Assembly: GCA_016711605.1 (NCBI GenBank)
Contig: JADJSS010000049.1
Span: 1-22,348 of the forward strand
DNA from: Saprospirales bacterium
GTDB lineage: Bacteria; Bacteroidota; Bacteroidia; Chitinophagales; JADIYW01
DNA: 22,348 bases
Direction of reading: 5' to 3'
Positions 1 through 7,821 of the stretch are shown here, in pieces (the first letter of the stretch is position 1; every line of letters begins with the position of its first letter). Made by a program: the position numbers and the translations under genes. The notes beneath the pieces are model-generated. The model saw nothing but the letters and a program-made list of their open reading frames with translations. It did not search any database and was not told the DNA's origin.

Positions 1-1
1 G

Positions 2-634
2 TTCATGGAAGAAGTAAAGAACAAAACAAAAAGCAAATTCGGCTCTCTGAGCATACTTTCTCATGAAATTGGCCACCACCTATCTGGTCATACATTGCTT
101 GATGCGGATGCAAGACCTAACTTAGAATTGGAAGCAGATAGATCTTCAGGATTTATTCTTGCTAAAATGGGAGCTAATATTCAAGAAGCTTGTATAGCAA
201 TGGAAATCTATGGAAGCGATAAGGAATCATCAACACATCCAAGTAAACGGACACGAATTGCAGCAATAGTTAACGGCTGGAAAGAAGCATTGGAAGACAA
301 TAAAGAAAATACTATTAAAGAAGTTGTCTCACCTTCAACTAACCAAGGTCTTTATGTTGTCGATGTTGTAAGCAAAGCAAAATATATCACAATCAGAAAT
401 AGGAGCCTCAGCCCTGATGAATACAAACTTGGAAATTCAGGAACACAAGATGGGAATATTCTTAATAAAGAAACAGTAATTATGAATTTGCCAAACGGGA
501 CAGAAGTAGAAGTTCTTAGTTCAATTAATAAAACTTACTACGTAAAGGCTAAAACATCTAAAGGAGAAGTATTAGGTTATATAGTTAAATCATTTGCTGG
601 ACAACCTACAATTAAACAAATGATAAAACGATAA
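2..634 (+). CDS. Zinc-dependent peptidase-like protein with C-terminal SH3-like domain (5' partial)
   Basis: The reading frame is open to the window edge, so the true start is probably upstream; the first internal ATG is at 5. A zincin motif HEIGHH lies near residues 21-26 counted from that ATG, followed about 20 residues later by ELEAD, where the Glu fits the third zinc ligand of gluzincins such as M48-type or Bacteroidota M48-like peptidases. The last 80 or so residues (GTEVEVL, YYVKAKTSKGEVLGYI) resemble a bacterial SH3 domain, which often binds cell wall or partner proteins. No signal peptide can be judged because the N-terminus is missing. It is the gene of cassette 1; its attC begins 13 bases after the stop. 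Peptidase assignment is by motif only, and the substrate is unknown. Confidence 0.7.
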   Translation, partial: FMEEVKNKTKSKFGSLSILSHEIGHHLSGHTLLDADARPNLELEADRSSGFILAKMGANIQEACIAMEIYGSDKESSTHPSKRTRIAAIVNGWKEALEDNKENTIKEVVSPSTNQGLYVVDVVSKAKYITIRNRSLSPDEYKLGNSGTQDGNILNKETVIMNLPNGTEVEVLSSINKTYYVKAKTSKGEVLGYIVKSFAGQPTIKQMIKR

Positions 635-647
635 TTAAGATGGCAGC

Positions 648-777
648 ACACAACAAAAAATTTGTATTATGGTTGGTAGATTCGGAAAATATTCGTAATT
701 TTATTAATTAACAGTTCCGTTATAAATAAAGTTCGTGTTGCTCACGCAACCACAACACAAATTTTCAACCGTTATAC
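648..777 (+). repeat. attC1 (family B)
   Basis: Runs from ACACAAC (648-654) to the core GTTATAC (771-777). The arms TTTGTATTATGGTTG and CAACCACAACACAAA pair with two mismatches and enclose a loop of about 70 bases. It closely matches attC7 at 7641, with the same loop text, and differs from the commoner family A. Cleavage of an attC core is expected between G771 and T772, which marks the start of cassette 2. Confidence 0.75.
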
Positions 778-791
778 GTAATTATATTATT

Positions 792-1862
792 GTGAGCAGA
801 CTACTTTTATTATGCATTTTATTAATAGGTTGCAGACCTAAAAATAAACTTTCATCGGAAGGACTAAAAGTTGGTGAATGGAAAGAACAAGTAAATGATT
901 CTTTAACAGAAATTGGGGAATATAAAATTATATCGATTGCAAATTATGACACAATTAGACACTTAGGAGAATCTTGGATCGAAGTTCGATATAGAAAATC
1001 TACACCGTTATTATTTTATAATTCAAGAAGCAGTAACAATATTTCTGTCAGACATGGATTATGGCAACTAATAAATTCAAACGGAAAAGTTTATGAAGAA
1101 AAATTTTGGAATTTAGGATTAAGTGACTCTTCTAAATACTATAATGAAGACGGAAGTATTAACTTTTTTGAATATGACGATTATGAAACTGATACTAGTT
1201 TCTATTTAACATATAAAGACAACAGACTTTTTAAGAAAGCATTTTATCCACCAGAAGATAAAAACAATCAAACAGAAATTTACTACCCTAATAATAATCT
1301 ATATATTTCAAATTGTGAAGTTTACTTTTCGGGTATTTATCATAGTCCCAAAAAGTCGAGTAACACGATAAATATTTCTTCTAAAACTCCATTGGAAATA
1401 AATTCCATTAGTTCTTCTTCTAATACTTTAGAAACGAATGTTACAAAAAATAATCTACCTTACTCGTTAAATAAAAATGATACACTAAGATTGAGTTTAT
1501 TATATACACCAGATCCAACATCACTAATACTATATGATACAATCACTATTCAAACATCTGAAAAACATGTTCCACCATATAAAATATATTGTTCCTTACA
1601 TTTTGCTCATTTGGATTATACAAACATCGAAGAAACACATACACTTTCATTGAGTAAATCAAAAGACAAATATTTATACATTTCACGGTTAGGATCGCAA
1701 ACTGACGCATATCTCGTAAATAAAAACGGATTTAAAAAACACTATGAAACTAATAAAGAGATTAATAAGATAGATTTATCTCAACTAGAAATTGGTAATT
1801 ATAACTTGACAATTATTAGTTGTAATACTGGTGGAGGTATTATTCTAAATATTACAAAATAA
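792..1862 (+). CDS. Putative lipoprotein with MORN-like and Ig-like segments
   Basis: I chose the GTG at 792, because the longer frame from 735 starts inside the upstream attC. From 792 the protein is 356 residues and opens with a hydrophobic stretch ending in LLIGC, a good lipobox with the Cys near residue 14, so it is probably an outer-membrane or periplasmic lipoprotein. After it come short turns such as GLKVGEWKE, RHGLWQ and YYNEDGS, which resemble the MORN-variant repeats common in Bacteroidota. Near residues 215-260 there is an Ig-like stretch (PLEINSI, NDTLRLSLLYTPDP) similar to DUF1573-type domains. Function is unknown. It is the only gene of cassette 2, and its stop codon lies inside the inverted repeat joining the two cassette ends. 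Confidence 0.6.
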   Translation: MSRLLLLCILLIGCRPKNKLSSEGLKVGEWKEQVNDSLTEIGEYKIISIANYDTIRHLGESWIEVRYRKSTPLLFYNSRSSNNISVRHGLWQLINSNGKVYEEKFWNLGLSDSSKYYNEDGSINFFEYDDYETDTSFYLTYKDNRLFKKAFYPPEDKNNQTEIYYPNNNLYISNCEVYFSGIYHSPKKSSNTINISSKTPLEINSISSSSNTLETNVTKNNLPYSLNKNDTLRLSLLYTPDPTSLILYDTITIQTSEKHVPPYKIYCSLHFAHLDYTNIEETHTLSLSKSKDKYLYISRLGSQTDAYLVNKNGFKKHYETNKEINKIDLSQLEIGNYNLTIISCNTGGGIILNITK

Positions 1863-1871
1863 TATAACTAC

Positions 1872-2001
1872 GTATAACAAAAAATTGGCACTAGTTGTGG
1901 TAGATTTGGTAATTTAAGTTTTGTGTATTATATTTAATTCGTAAATAAGTGTTAGTTTGTGCTAAACACGCACAACCAGCGCCAATTTTTAGCCGTTAGC
2001 G
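1872..2001 (+). repeat. attC2 (family A, reference copy)
   Basis: Runs from GTATAAC (1872-1878) to core GTTAGCG (1995-2001), 130 bases. The arm at 1880-1899 pairs with 1971-1990 at 18 of 20 positions; the two mismatches are A opposite C on this strand, which become G-T wobbles on the other strand. The GTATAAC end is complementary to GTTATAC at 771, the start of the same cassette. Family A members are attC2, 3, 6, 8, 9 and 10. Confidence 0.8.
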
Positions 2002-2038
2002 GTAAGCTTATAAGACTGTATCAAACAAGAAAAAGAAT

Positions 2039-2640
2039 TTGAAAAACAAAAGACTTATAATATCGACAGTCATTTTCTTCCTGACAGTAAACACGACTTA
2101 CTATTGGGAAAGTAAACTTGGAATTTTCGCATTTCCTGTATTTTTAATCTTGGCTGTTGTTTATTTTGTTCTTGTAATAGCATTATTAAGACAAATTTAT
2201 TTTGTTGTCAAAGAAAAATTCTCAGACAAAACCCAACTTCTAATAATTGGATTTTTAACACTTTTATTAACGTTGACTTTTTTTAGACCATTTGGAATTG
2301 TAAACTTTAATAAACTGGAACGTGGAGACATTTTGGTTGCAGAAAGAGAAGGCGCAGTAAACTGTATGACAACATTCAAGTTAAAAGACAATTTTACATT
2401 TAGCGAAAGAAATATTTGCTTTGGTGTGACTGAAATAAAAGGGAAATACTATTTGCAATATGACACTATTTTTTTGACAATGTAGAATTAGGCAGACACG
2501 AAAACAGTTTTTATAAGTTTGCAGTAGTTAGACCTTCAAAATTTAAGAATGACGGAAAACACTTTGACTTGATACGATACAACAGTTTAAAAGATACAAT
2601 TGGACACGAATTATGGATTACAAAAAAACGAATTGAATAA
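2039..2640 (+). CDS. Small membrane protein of unknown function (one frameshift)
   Basis: Begins at a TTG (2039) preceded by an A/G-rich stretch; no better ATG is in frame. The N-terminal 90 residues contain about three hydrophobic membrane segments (IISTVIFFLTV, FPVFLILAVVYFVLVIALL, LLIIGFLTLLLTLTFF), followed by a soluble tail. The frame stops at 2485, but the protein clearly continues in another frame (FFDNVELGRHENSFYKFAVV and onward to WITKKRIE, stop 2638-2640). The break sits at a run of seven T (2469-2475), and eight T would restore one frame of about 200 residues, so a sequencing or real slip in the homopolymer is likely. It is the gene of cassette 3. I do not recognise the family. Confidence 0.6.
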
Positions 2641-2662
2641 ACTAAAAGACATAAAGCCGAAC

Positions 2663-2792
2663 CGCTAACAAAAAATTGGCACTAGTTGTGGTAGATTTGG
2701 TAATTTAAGTTTTGTGTATTATATTTAATTTGTAAATAAGTGTTGGTTTGTGCTAAACACGCACAACCAGCGCCAATTTTCAACCGTTGTAC
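2663..2792 (+). repeat. attC3 (family A)
   Basis: Runs from CGCTAAC (2663-2669) to core GTTGTAC (2786-2792). Almost identical to attC2 through the whole loop. Its ACCGCTAAC end (2661-2669) is the exact reverse complement of GTTAGCGGT at 1995, the start of cassette 3. Confidence 0.8.
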
Positions 2793-3142
2793 GCAATTTT
2801 AAAGCCACTGCAAAACAATGAAAACTTTAGTGAAATTTGGTGCAAAACGATAGTAAAAATAAATTGATTTTTACTTTGAGTATTGGCGACGAATCGCGGA
2901 AAGAGTTTACTCTTTAAAGCGTGAGACGCTTACAATACTCAGCAAAGTTACAAGAAAAAAAATTGTGAAACAATATTTTACTTGAAACTTATCGTTTTGT
3001 TAAAATTAGTTTTCACGCAAAAAATGACATGCGGAAATACACGTATTTACGACAATAATTTTTTTCTAAATGTTTTACAGTGCGAGAAGCTTTAAAACTG
3101 GAACTTTTTTAGTAAATTGGATAAACTAAAAAAGCGTACAAC
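2787..3142 (+). other. ORF-less cassette 4, a large imperfect palindrome
   Basis: No credible gene exists on either strand in this 356-base cassette. Instead its left and right halves pair in order: GTTGTACGC 2786-2794 with 3134-3142; TTTTAAAGC 2797-2805 with 3089-3097; CACTG-AAAACA 2806-2817 with 3071-3082 (one mismatch); TGAAAACT 2819-2826 with 3008-3015; CAAAACGATA 2843-2852 with 2990-2999. The centre is a compact multi-hairpin junction (2878-2940). Extra hairpins sit at 2852-2875, 2962-2974, 3035-3048 and 3105-3133. The fold could be a structured RNA, a single-stranded DNA structure, or the footprint of a MITE captured as a cassette. No promoter is assigned with confidence. Confidence 0.65.
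2878..2940. repeat. Four-way-junction inverted repeat inside cassette 4
   Basis: An 8-bp outer stem GAGTATTG (2878-2885) with CAATACTC (2933-2940) encloses three successive hairpins: GCGA-CGAA-TCGC (2886-2897), AAAGAG-TTTA-CTCTTT (2900-2915) and AAGCGT-GAG-ACGCTT (2917-2931). Almost every base is paired. It is not a tRNA: there is no T-loop, no anticodon-sized 7-base loop and the arm lengths are wrong. Confidence 0.75.
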
Positions 3143-3220
3143 ATGCGTATTTGCAAAATGAGCTAAGGAAGTGTAGTACACTTTTGAGTTAGCTCACTTC
3201 GCAAATACGCACCGTTAGGT
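3136..3220 (+). repeat. attC4 (short, family C)
   Basis: An 85-base element from GTACAAC (3136-3142) to core GTTAGGT (3214-3220). It has textbook attC geometry: a perfect 10-bp arm GCGTATTTGC (3145-3154) with 3201-3210, an unpaired spacer (AAAA against CTTC), a perfect 8-bp arm TGAGCTAA (3159-3166) with 3189-3196, and an apical hairpin AAGTGT-AGT-ACACTT. Its sequence is unrelated to families A and B. The core fits GTTRRRY exactly. Confidence 0.8.
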
Positions 3221-3279
3221 GCAAGCATAGGACGACACACAACCGACAAGAAAACGACCGATAACAAACAGAAAAAAGA

Positions 3280-5776
3280 ATGACTTTAAGTTGGAACGAA
3301 ATAAAAGACCGAGCACTAAAATTCTCAAAAGAATGGGCTGACACTTCAAACGAAGAAGCAGATGCAAAACCATTTTTGGTTGAGTTTTTTAACGTGTTTG
3401 GCATTACAAGCAAACGAGTTTCGACTTTTGAGCATAGAGTAAAAAAATTGGACGACAAAGACGGTTATATTGACCTACTTTGGAAAGGAACAATTTTAAT
3501 TAGCAGCCGAGTTAATGGGTAAACTTCACGACAGACTTGAAGAAACCGGCTATACCGGACACCCATTAGAAGTTTACTTGGTTCGTATTCTTTTTTGCTT
3601 GTTTGCCGAAGACACCACCATTTTCAACAAACAACAATTTCAAGAATACATTGAACAACGCACCAACTTAGACGGAAGTGACCTCGCAGCAAAATTACAG
3701 GAACTCTTTCAGGTACTAAACACACCAAAAGAAAGCCGATTTAAAAACCTTGACGAACAACTTGCGGATTTCCCGTATGTAAACGGAAAATTGTTTGAAG
3801 AAATCTTGCCTACGGCAAGTTTCGACAGCAAAATGCGACAAGCACTTTTAGACTGTTCGTATATTGATTGGAGCAAAATTTCGCCTGCAATTTTCGGCTC
3901 AATGTTTCAAAGCGTAATGAACCCAAAAGAACGCAGAAACTTAGGAGCACATTACACCAGCGAAACCAACATATTAAAACTCATTAAACCGCTTTTCCTT
4001 GACGAACTTTGGAAAGAATTTGAAAGTATAAAAGACAATAAAAACAAACTTCCCGAATTTCATAAAAAACTAAGCACGCTCAAATTCCTTGACCCTGCTT
4101 GTGGTTGCGGAAACTTCTTGGTGATTACTTACCGAGAATTGCGTTTGTTAGAATTTGAAGTATTGAAAGTACTCAATAAATCGGGTCAGACATTTTTGGA
4201 TGTTAGCCAAATACTTTGGATAAACGTTGACCAATTTAGCGGAATTGAATACGAAGAATTTCCTGCCCGAATTGCCGAAGTAGCAATGTGGCTCATTGAC
4301 CACCAAATGAATATGTTGGTGAGTAGTGAGTTTGGACAATACTTTATCCGTTTACCATTAAAAAAATCGGCAAATATTGTTCACGCAGACGCATTAGAAA
4401 CCAATTGGGAAAATGTAGTTTCTAAAAACGAACTTTCTTTTATCATAGGAAATCCGCCTTTTATTGGTTCTAAAATAATGAAGCAAAATCAGCGTGACCA
4501 AATTGTAAAGGAATTTGACAATGTAGACGGAAGCGGAGTTTTAGACTATGTAACAGGTTGGTATATCAAAGCAGCCAAATACATTCAAGACACAAAAATT
4601 AAAGTGGCTTTTGTTTCTACAAATTCAATTGTTCAAGGAGAACAAACGAGTATTCTTTGGGGACAAATGCTGAATAAATACAAAATCAAAATTCATTTTG
4701 CTCACCGAACTTTTAAATGGAGCAATGAAGCCAAAGGAAATGCAGCAGTATATTGTGTGATTGTTGGCTTCGCCAACTACGACACTGCAAACAAGAGCAT
4801 TTTTGAATATGAAGATATAAAAGGCGAAGCACACGAACTGAAAGCCAAAAATGTCAATCCTTATTTGGTTGATGCAAAAGATTTTCTAATAACGAAAAGA
4901 ACCTCTCCCCTTTGCAATGTTCCTAAAATGTATAAAGGAAGTCAGCCGACAGATGGTGGCAATTTTCTTTTCACAGAAGAAGAAAAAAATGATTTTGTCG
5001 CAAAAGAACCAATGGCAACCAAATACATTAAGCCACTTATTTCAGCTCACGAATTTTTAAACAGACACAAAAGGTATTGTTTATGGCTTGTTGATGCTGA
5101 ACCAAGTGAATTAAAAAGAATGCCTCACGTTTTAAATAGAATTGAAGGTGTTAGACAAATGCGACTTAAAAGCACAAAACAAGCAACTGTAAAATGGGCT
5201 AACCAACCAACATTATTCACGGAAAACAGACAACCAAAAGATAACTACATTTTAGTTCCTTCTCATTCTTCAGAAAACAGAAATTATATTCCTATTGGTT
5301 TTATGACCAAAGATGACATTCTAAACAATTCCTGTTTATCTGTTCCAAATGCTACATTATATCACTTTGGCATATTAACTTCAATAATGCATATGACTTG
5401 GGTTAAAAATCAATGCGGTAGAATTAAAAGTGATTATCGTTATTCTAATGAAATAGTTTATACAAATTTTCCTTGGCCAGAAAATCCAAACGAAAAACAA
5501 GTAAAAGCCATTGAAGTAGCTGCACAAAAGGTATTAGACGCAAGACTTCAATTTCCTAATAGTTCATTTGCCGACCTTTACGACCCTCTGACAATGCCAC
5601 CTGATTTAATAAAAGCCCATAACGAACTTGACAAAGCAGTTGACTTGGCATACAGACCACAAGCATTTACAAGTGAAGCTAACAGAATGGTATTTCTATT
5701 TGAGCTTTACGAAAAATATACAGCAGACTTGTTTACAAAAGAGAAACCAAAAAAGACTAAAAAAACAACAGCTTGA
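3280..5776 (+). CDS. MmeI-like (type IIL) restriction-modification enzyme with internal deletion removing the nuclease motif
   Basis: Two frames make one gene. From ATG 3280, about 74 residues match the N-terminal endonuclease domain of MmeI-like fused enzymes (FEHRVKKLDDKDGYIDLLW), including the first catalytic Asp. In this family the strand GTILI should run into an E-x-K catalytic motif and then 70-90 more residues before AAELMGKLHD. Here GTILI (to about 3501) is joined directly to AAELMG (from 3503) in another frame, so the ExK motif is missing and the frame is shifted. From 3515, 753 residues continue with the helical spacer (VRILFCLFAEDT), SAM-binding motif I (LDPACGCGNFLV, about residue 192), catalytic motif IV NPPF (about residue 316), a target recognition region and a Lys-rich tail. 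The downstream part alone could be an adenine methyltransferase. It is the gene of cassette 5. Confidence 0.85.
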
Positions 5777-5812
5777 CACAGACGAAAACATACGAAAGAC
5801 AAGAAGGCCAGC

Positions 5813-5945
5813 ACCTAACAGCGGTTTGGCGTAATGGCGGGTTCAGTGCTTCGTATGACAGTTTTGTGGTAGGTTCAAGTGCAGTTCTTCGATTGAACTT
5901 TTGTGCTAAAAATCCGCCACTACGCCAAGCCGCAAACCGTTGTAG
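5813..5945 (+). repeat. attC5 (GC-rich, family D)
   Basis: Runs from ACCTAAC (5813-5819) to core GTTGTAG (5939-5945). The 20-base arms at 5821-5840 and 5914-5933 pair at 18 of 20 positions; the left arm starts GCGGTTTGGCG. An inner pair GTTCAA/TTGAAC sits in the loop. GCACCTAAC (5811-5819) matches GTTAGGTGC at 3214, the start of the same cassette. It is much more GC-rich than its surroundings, which suggests an origin separate from families A and B. Confidence 0.8.
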
Positions 5946-6010
5946 GTAATTTTTTCAGAAACTTATGCAAAATAATAAGTTTTTTAATTTAAAAATTTAG
6001 TGAATACAAA

Positions 6011-6529
6011 ATGTGGAAAGCAATACCTGAAATAGAATGCAAACAAGTTTGGGATAAATTTTATAAAGATTTTGATTTCAAACCAAGTATCTATAAAAAA
6101 GATTGGCCATCAATTAGAACTGAAAAGCATAATTACAAATTTAGTATAAGTAATCTACTTAATAATCGTAGTAATGAATTAACCAGTAATGACTTTTTGC
6201 AAAAAGCAATTGATACATTTATTGAAATAACAACAGTAAATGAAGAAATATATGTACTTGATTGGGTACATGAATGTTATAACGTAATTCCAAGTCAGCT
6301 AAAAATAGACAATTTTAAAAATTTTAATAATTCATGTATTTCATTTATTCCAAATGGTGACTATTATATATTTCTTACCAAAGATTTAAGCAATATTTGG
6401 TTTGGTCATCCTTGGGAAGAAACTGTTACTATAATTGGTACAGAACTAATAAATGCATTTAATAGAAATAAGCCTTTGTTTTTAATTAATCAGAATATAA
6501 AACTGCCTACAACAAAAAATTGGCACTAG
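6011..6529 (+). CDS. DUF2716-like protein
   Basis: A 172-residue soluble protein with no signal peptide. The second half carries the block VLDWVHECYNVIP, then PNGDYYIFLTKDL, then IWFGHPWEETVTIIGTELI, which I recognise as typical of DUF2716 proteins, small bacterial proteins of unknown function. The start ATG at 6011 follows an A-rich leader and lies 72 bases into the cassette. The reading frame has no stop of its own before the recombination site: the last residues (TTKNWH) are encoded by attC6 and the TAG at 6527-6529 lies in its left arm, so the C-terminus depends on which attC follows. It is the gene of cassette 6. Confidence 0.65.
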   Translation: MWKAIPEIECKQVWDKFYKDFDFKPSIYKKDWPSIRTEKHNYKFSISNLLNNRSNELTSNDFLQKAIDTFIEITTVNEEIYVLDWVHECYNVIPSQLKIDNFKNFNNSCISFIPNGDYYIFLTKDLSNIWFGHPWEETVTIIGTELINAFNRNKPLFLINQNIKLPTTKNWH

Positions 6530-6636
6530 TTGTGGTATATTTGGTAAATTAAGTTTTGTGTATTATATTTAATTCGTAAATAAGTGTTGGTTCGTGCTAA
6601 ACACGCACAACCAGCGCCAATTTTCAACCGTTAGCT
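6507..6636 (+). repeat. attC6 (family A)
   Basis: Runs from CTACAAC (6507-6513) to core GTTAGCT (6630-6636). Near-identical to attC2 and attC3, with intact pairing arms. CTACAAC is the exact complement of GTTGTAG at 5939, the start of cassette 6, and pairing continues with few mismatches for about 17 bases into the cassette. Confidence 0.8.
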
Positions 6637-6661
6637 GCTATTATTATATATCAATCGCCAT

Positions 6662-7636
6662 ATGAAAAATGTATTAAAGTTTACAATAATTATATTAATA
6701 TTTACTAGCAATAATTGTATAGGACAAAAAAAAGAAGTTGAAATACCAAACCAAGTTTCTGTTAATACAAACATTGGACAAACACAAATGTATGGCACAC
6801 ATGTATTTATAAAAATACCTGAAAATTTTAAATTCAACCAAAATACAAATCGGTATGAAAATAGTGATTTAGCTTACATAAAAGTTGTTGAAAATAATAA
6901 TGTAGCGATTAAAGGTTACTATGAAAAATTTATAGAAAAAAGTTCTATAGAAGAAAAAGATGGCAGATTTATTACACTTTACAAAAAAGAATTTTTATTT
7001 CACGATAAACAAGCAATCTTTATGTATGGAATTGATAACGGAGACAGAGAAACTGAAGAGTTAGTTTTAGTATTTGGAGATAGCAGTAAATCTATTATGC
7101 TAATAGGAAGATATAGAATAAAAGAAAAATCAAATAGAGATATAATAATTAAAAGTTTTTTAAGCGCATACATTCAGCATAATACTTCAATAGAATTAAT
7201 AGATATTCAGAAATATTCAATAGACCTTTCAAACTCAAGGTTTAAATATAATACGTATTCTACTGGCGTATTTGCATACACAATTAATGGGAAAGGTAAT
7301 CCTATTGGCAAAATAGAAGAAGGAATTAATATAACTCAAGGCATACCACTTTTATTTGAAAGTGAAACCAAAGCAAAAGCTATAACCATGATTGATAACT
7401 ACACAAACTATGGTATTGAAATAATCAACTCTACAGAAAAAAGTAAAAGTATAGACAACAATTATGCATATGAAACTCTTTCAAAGTGTAAATATAAAAA
7501 TGAAGACTACTTATTGTATAGTATTACGGTAAGTAATACTAATAATTCAATCTACTTTGTTGGAACTGCAAAAGCAGAAAATGTTAATTACATAAAAGAA
7601 TTTGAAAGAATTGCAGAGACTATAAAAATAAAATAA
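6662..7636 (+). CDS. Secreted protein of unknown function
   Basis: A 324-residue protein starting at ATG 6662, 31 bases into cassette 7. The first 22 residues form a typical signal peptide (Lys near the start, hydrophobic IIILIFT, cleavage near CIGQ), so export to the periplasm or beyond is likely. The region of residues 40-170 (VFIKIPENFKFN, GYYEKFIEKS, VLVFGDSSKSIMLIGRY) has the rhythm of PsbP/Mog1-like folds seen in other Bacteroidota secreted proteins, but this is a weak resemblance. The C-terminal half has no recognisable motif. The stop is 4 bases before the attC7 end sequence, leaving almost no spacer. Confidence 0.6.
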   Translation: MKNVLKFTIIILIFTSNNCIGQKKEVEIPNQVSVNTNIGQTQMYGTHVFIKIPENFKFNQNTNRYENSDLAYIKVVENNNVAIKGYYEKFIEKSSIEEKDGRFITLYKKEFLFHDKQAIFMYGIDNGDRETEELVLVFGDSSKSIMLIGRYRIKEKSNRDIIIKSFLSAYIQHNTSIELIDIQKYSIDLSNSRFKYNTYSTGVFAYTINGKGNPIGKIEEGINITQGIPLLFESETKAKAITMIDNYTNYGIEIINSTEKSKSIDNNYAYETLSKCKYKNEDYLLYSITVSNTNNSIYFVGTAKAENVNYIKEFERIAETIKIK

Positions 7637-7640
7637 CAGC

Positions 7641-7785
7641 AGCTAACAAAAAATTTGTGTTATGGTTGGTAGATTCGGATAATATTCGTAATTTTATAAA
7701 TTAACAGTTCGGTTGTAAGTTAAGTTCGTGTTGCTCACGCAACCACAACACAAATTTTCAGCCCCCCAATTTTCAACCGTTAGCT
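7641..7785 (+). repeat. attC7 (family B with a family A-like 3' end)
   Basis: Runs from AGCTAAC (7641-7647) to core GTTAGCT (7779-7785), 145 bases. It matches attC1 through the arms and loop up to CAAATTTTCAGCC, then has an extra CCCCAATTTTCAACC before the core, which is the 3' end text of family A. It therefore looks like a hybrid made by recombination or slippage between two attC families at the shared TTTTCA-CC. AGCAGCTAAC (7638-7647) is the exact complement of GTTAGCTGCT at 6630. Confidence 0.75.
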
Positions 7786-7821
7786 GTAAGTTTAATATGA
7801 AACACAATAAATTTTGAAAAC

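Noticed and set aside
735..791. The upstream extension of the cassette 2 lipoprotein from GTG 735
   Set aside because: It lies inside attC1 and would put 19 polar residues before a clear lipoprotein signal; GTG 792 fits better.
2197..2391. Minus-strand ORF of 64 codons opposite the cassette 3 membrane protein
   Set aside because: It is a shadow of the + strand gene, with no start signal or recognisable protein.
2878..2940. The cloverleaf-like structure as a tRNA gene
   Set aside because: It has no 7-bp acceptor stem with a TTC-containing T-loop, no 7-base anticodon loop, and the loops are 3-4 bases.
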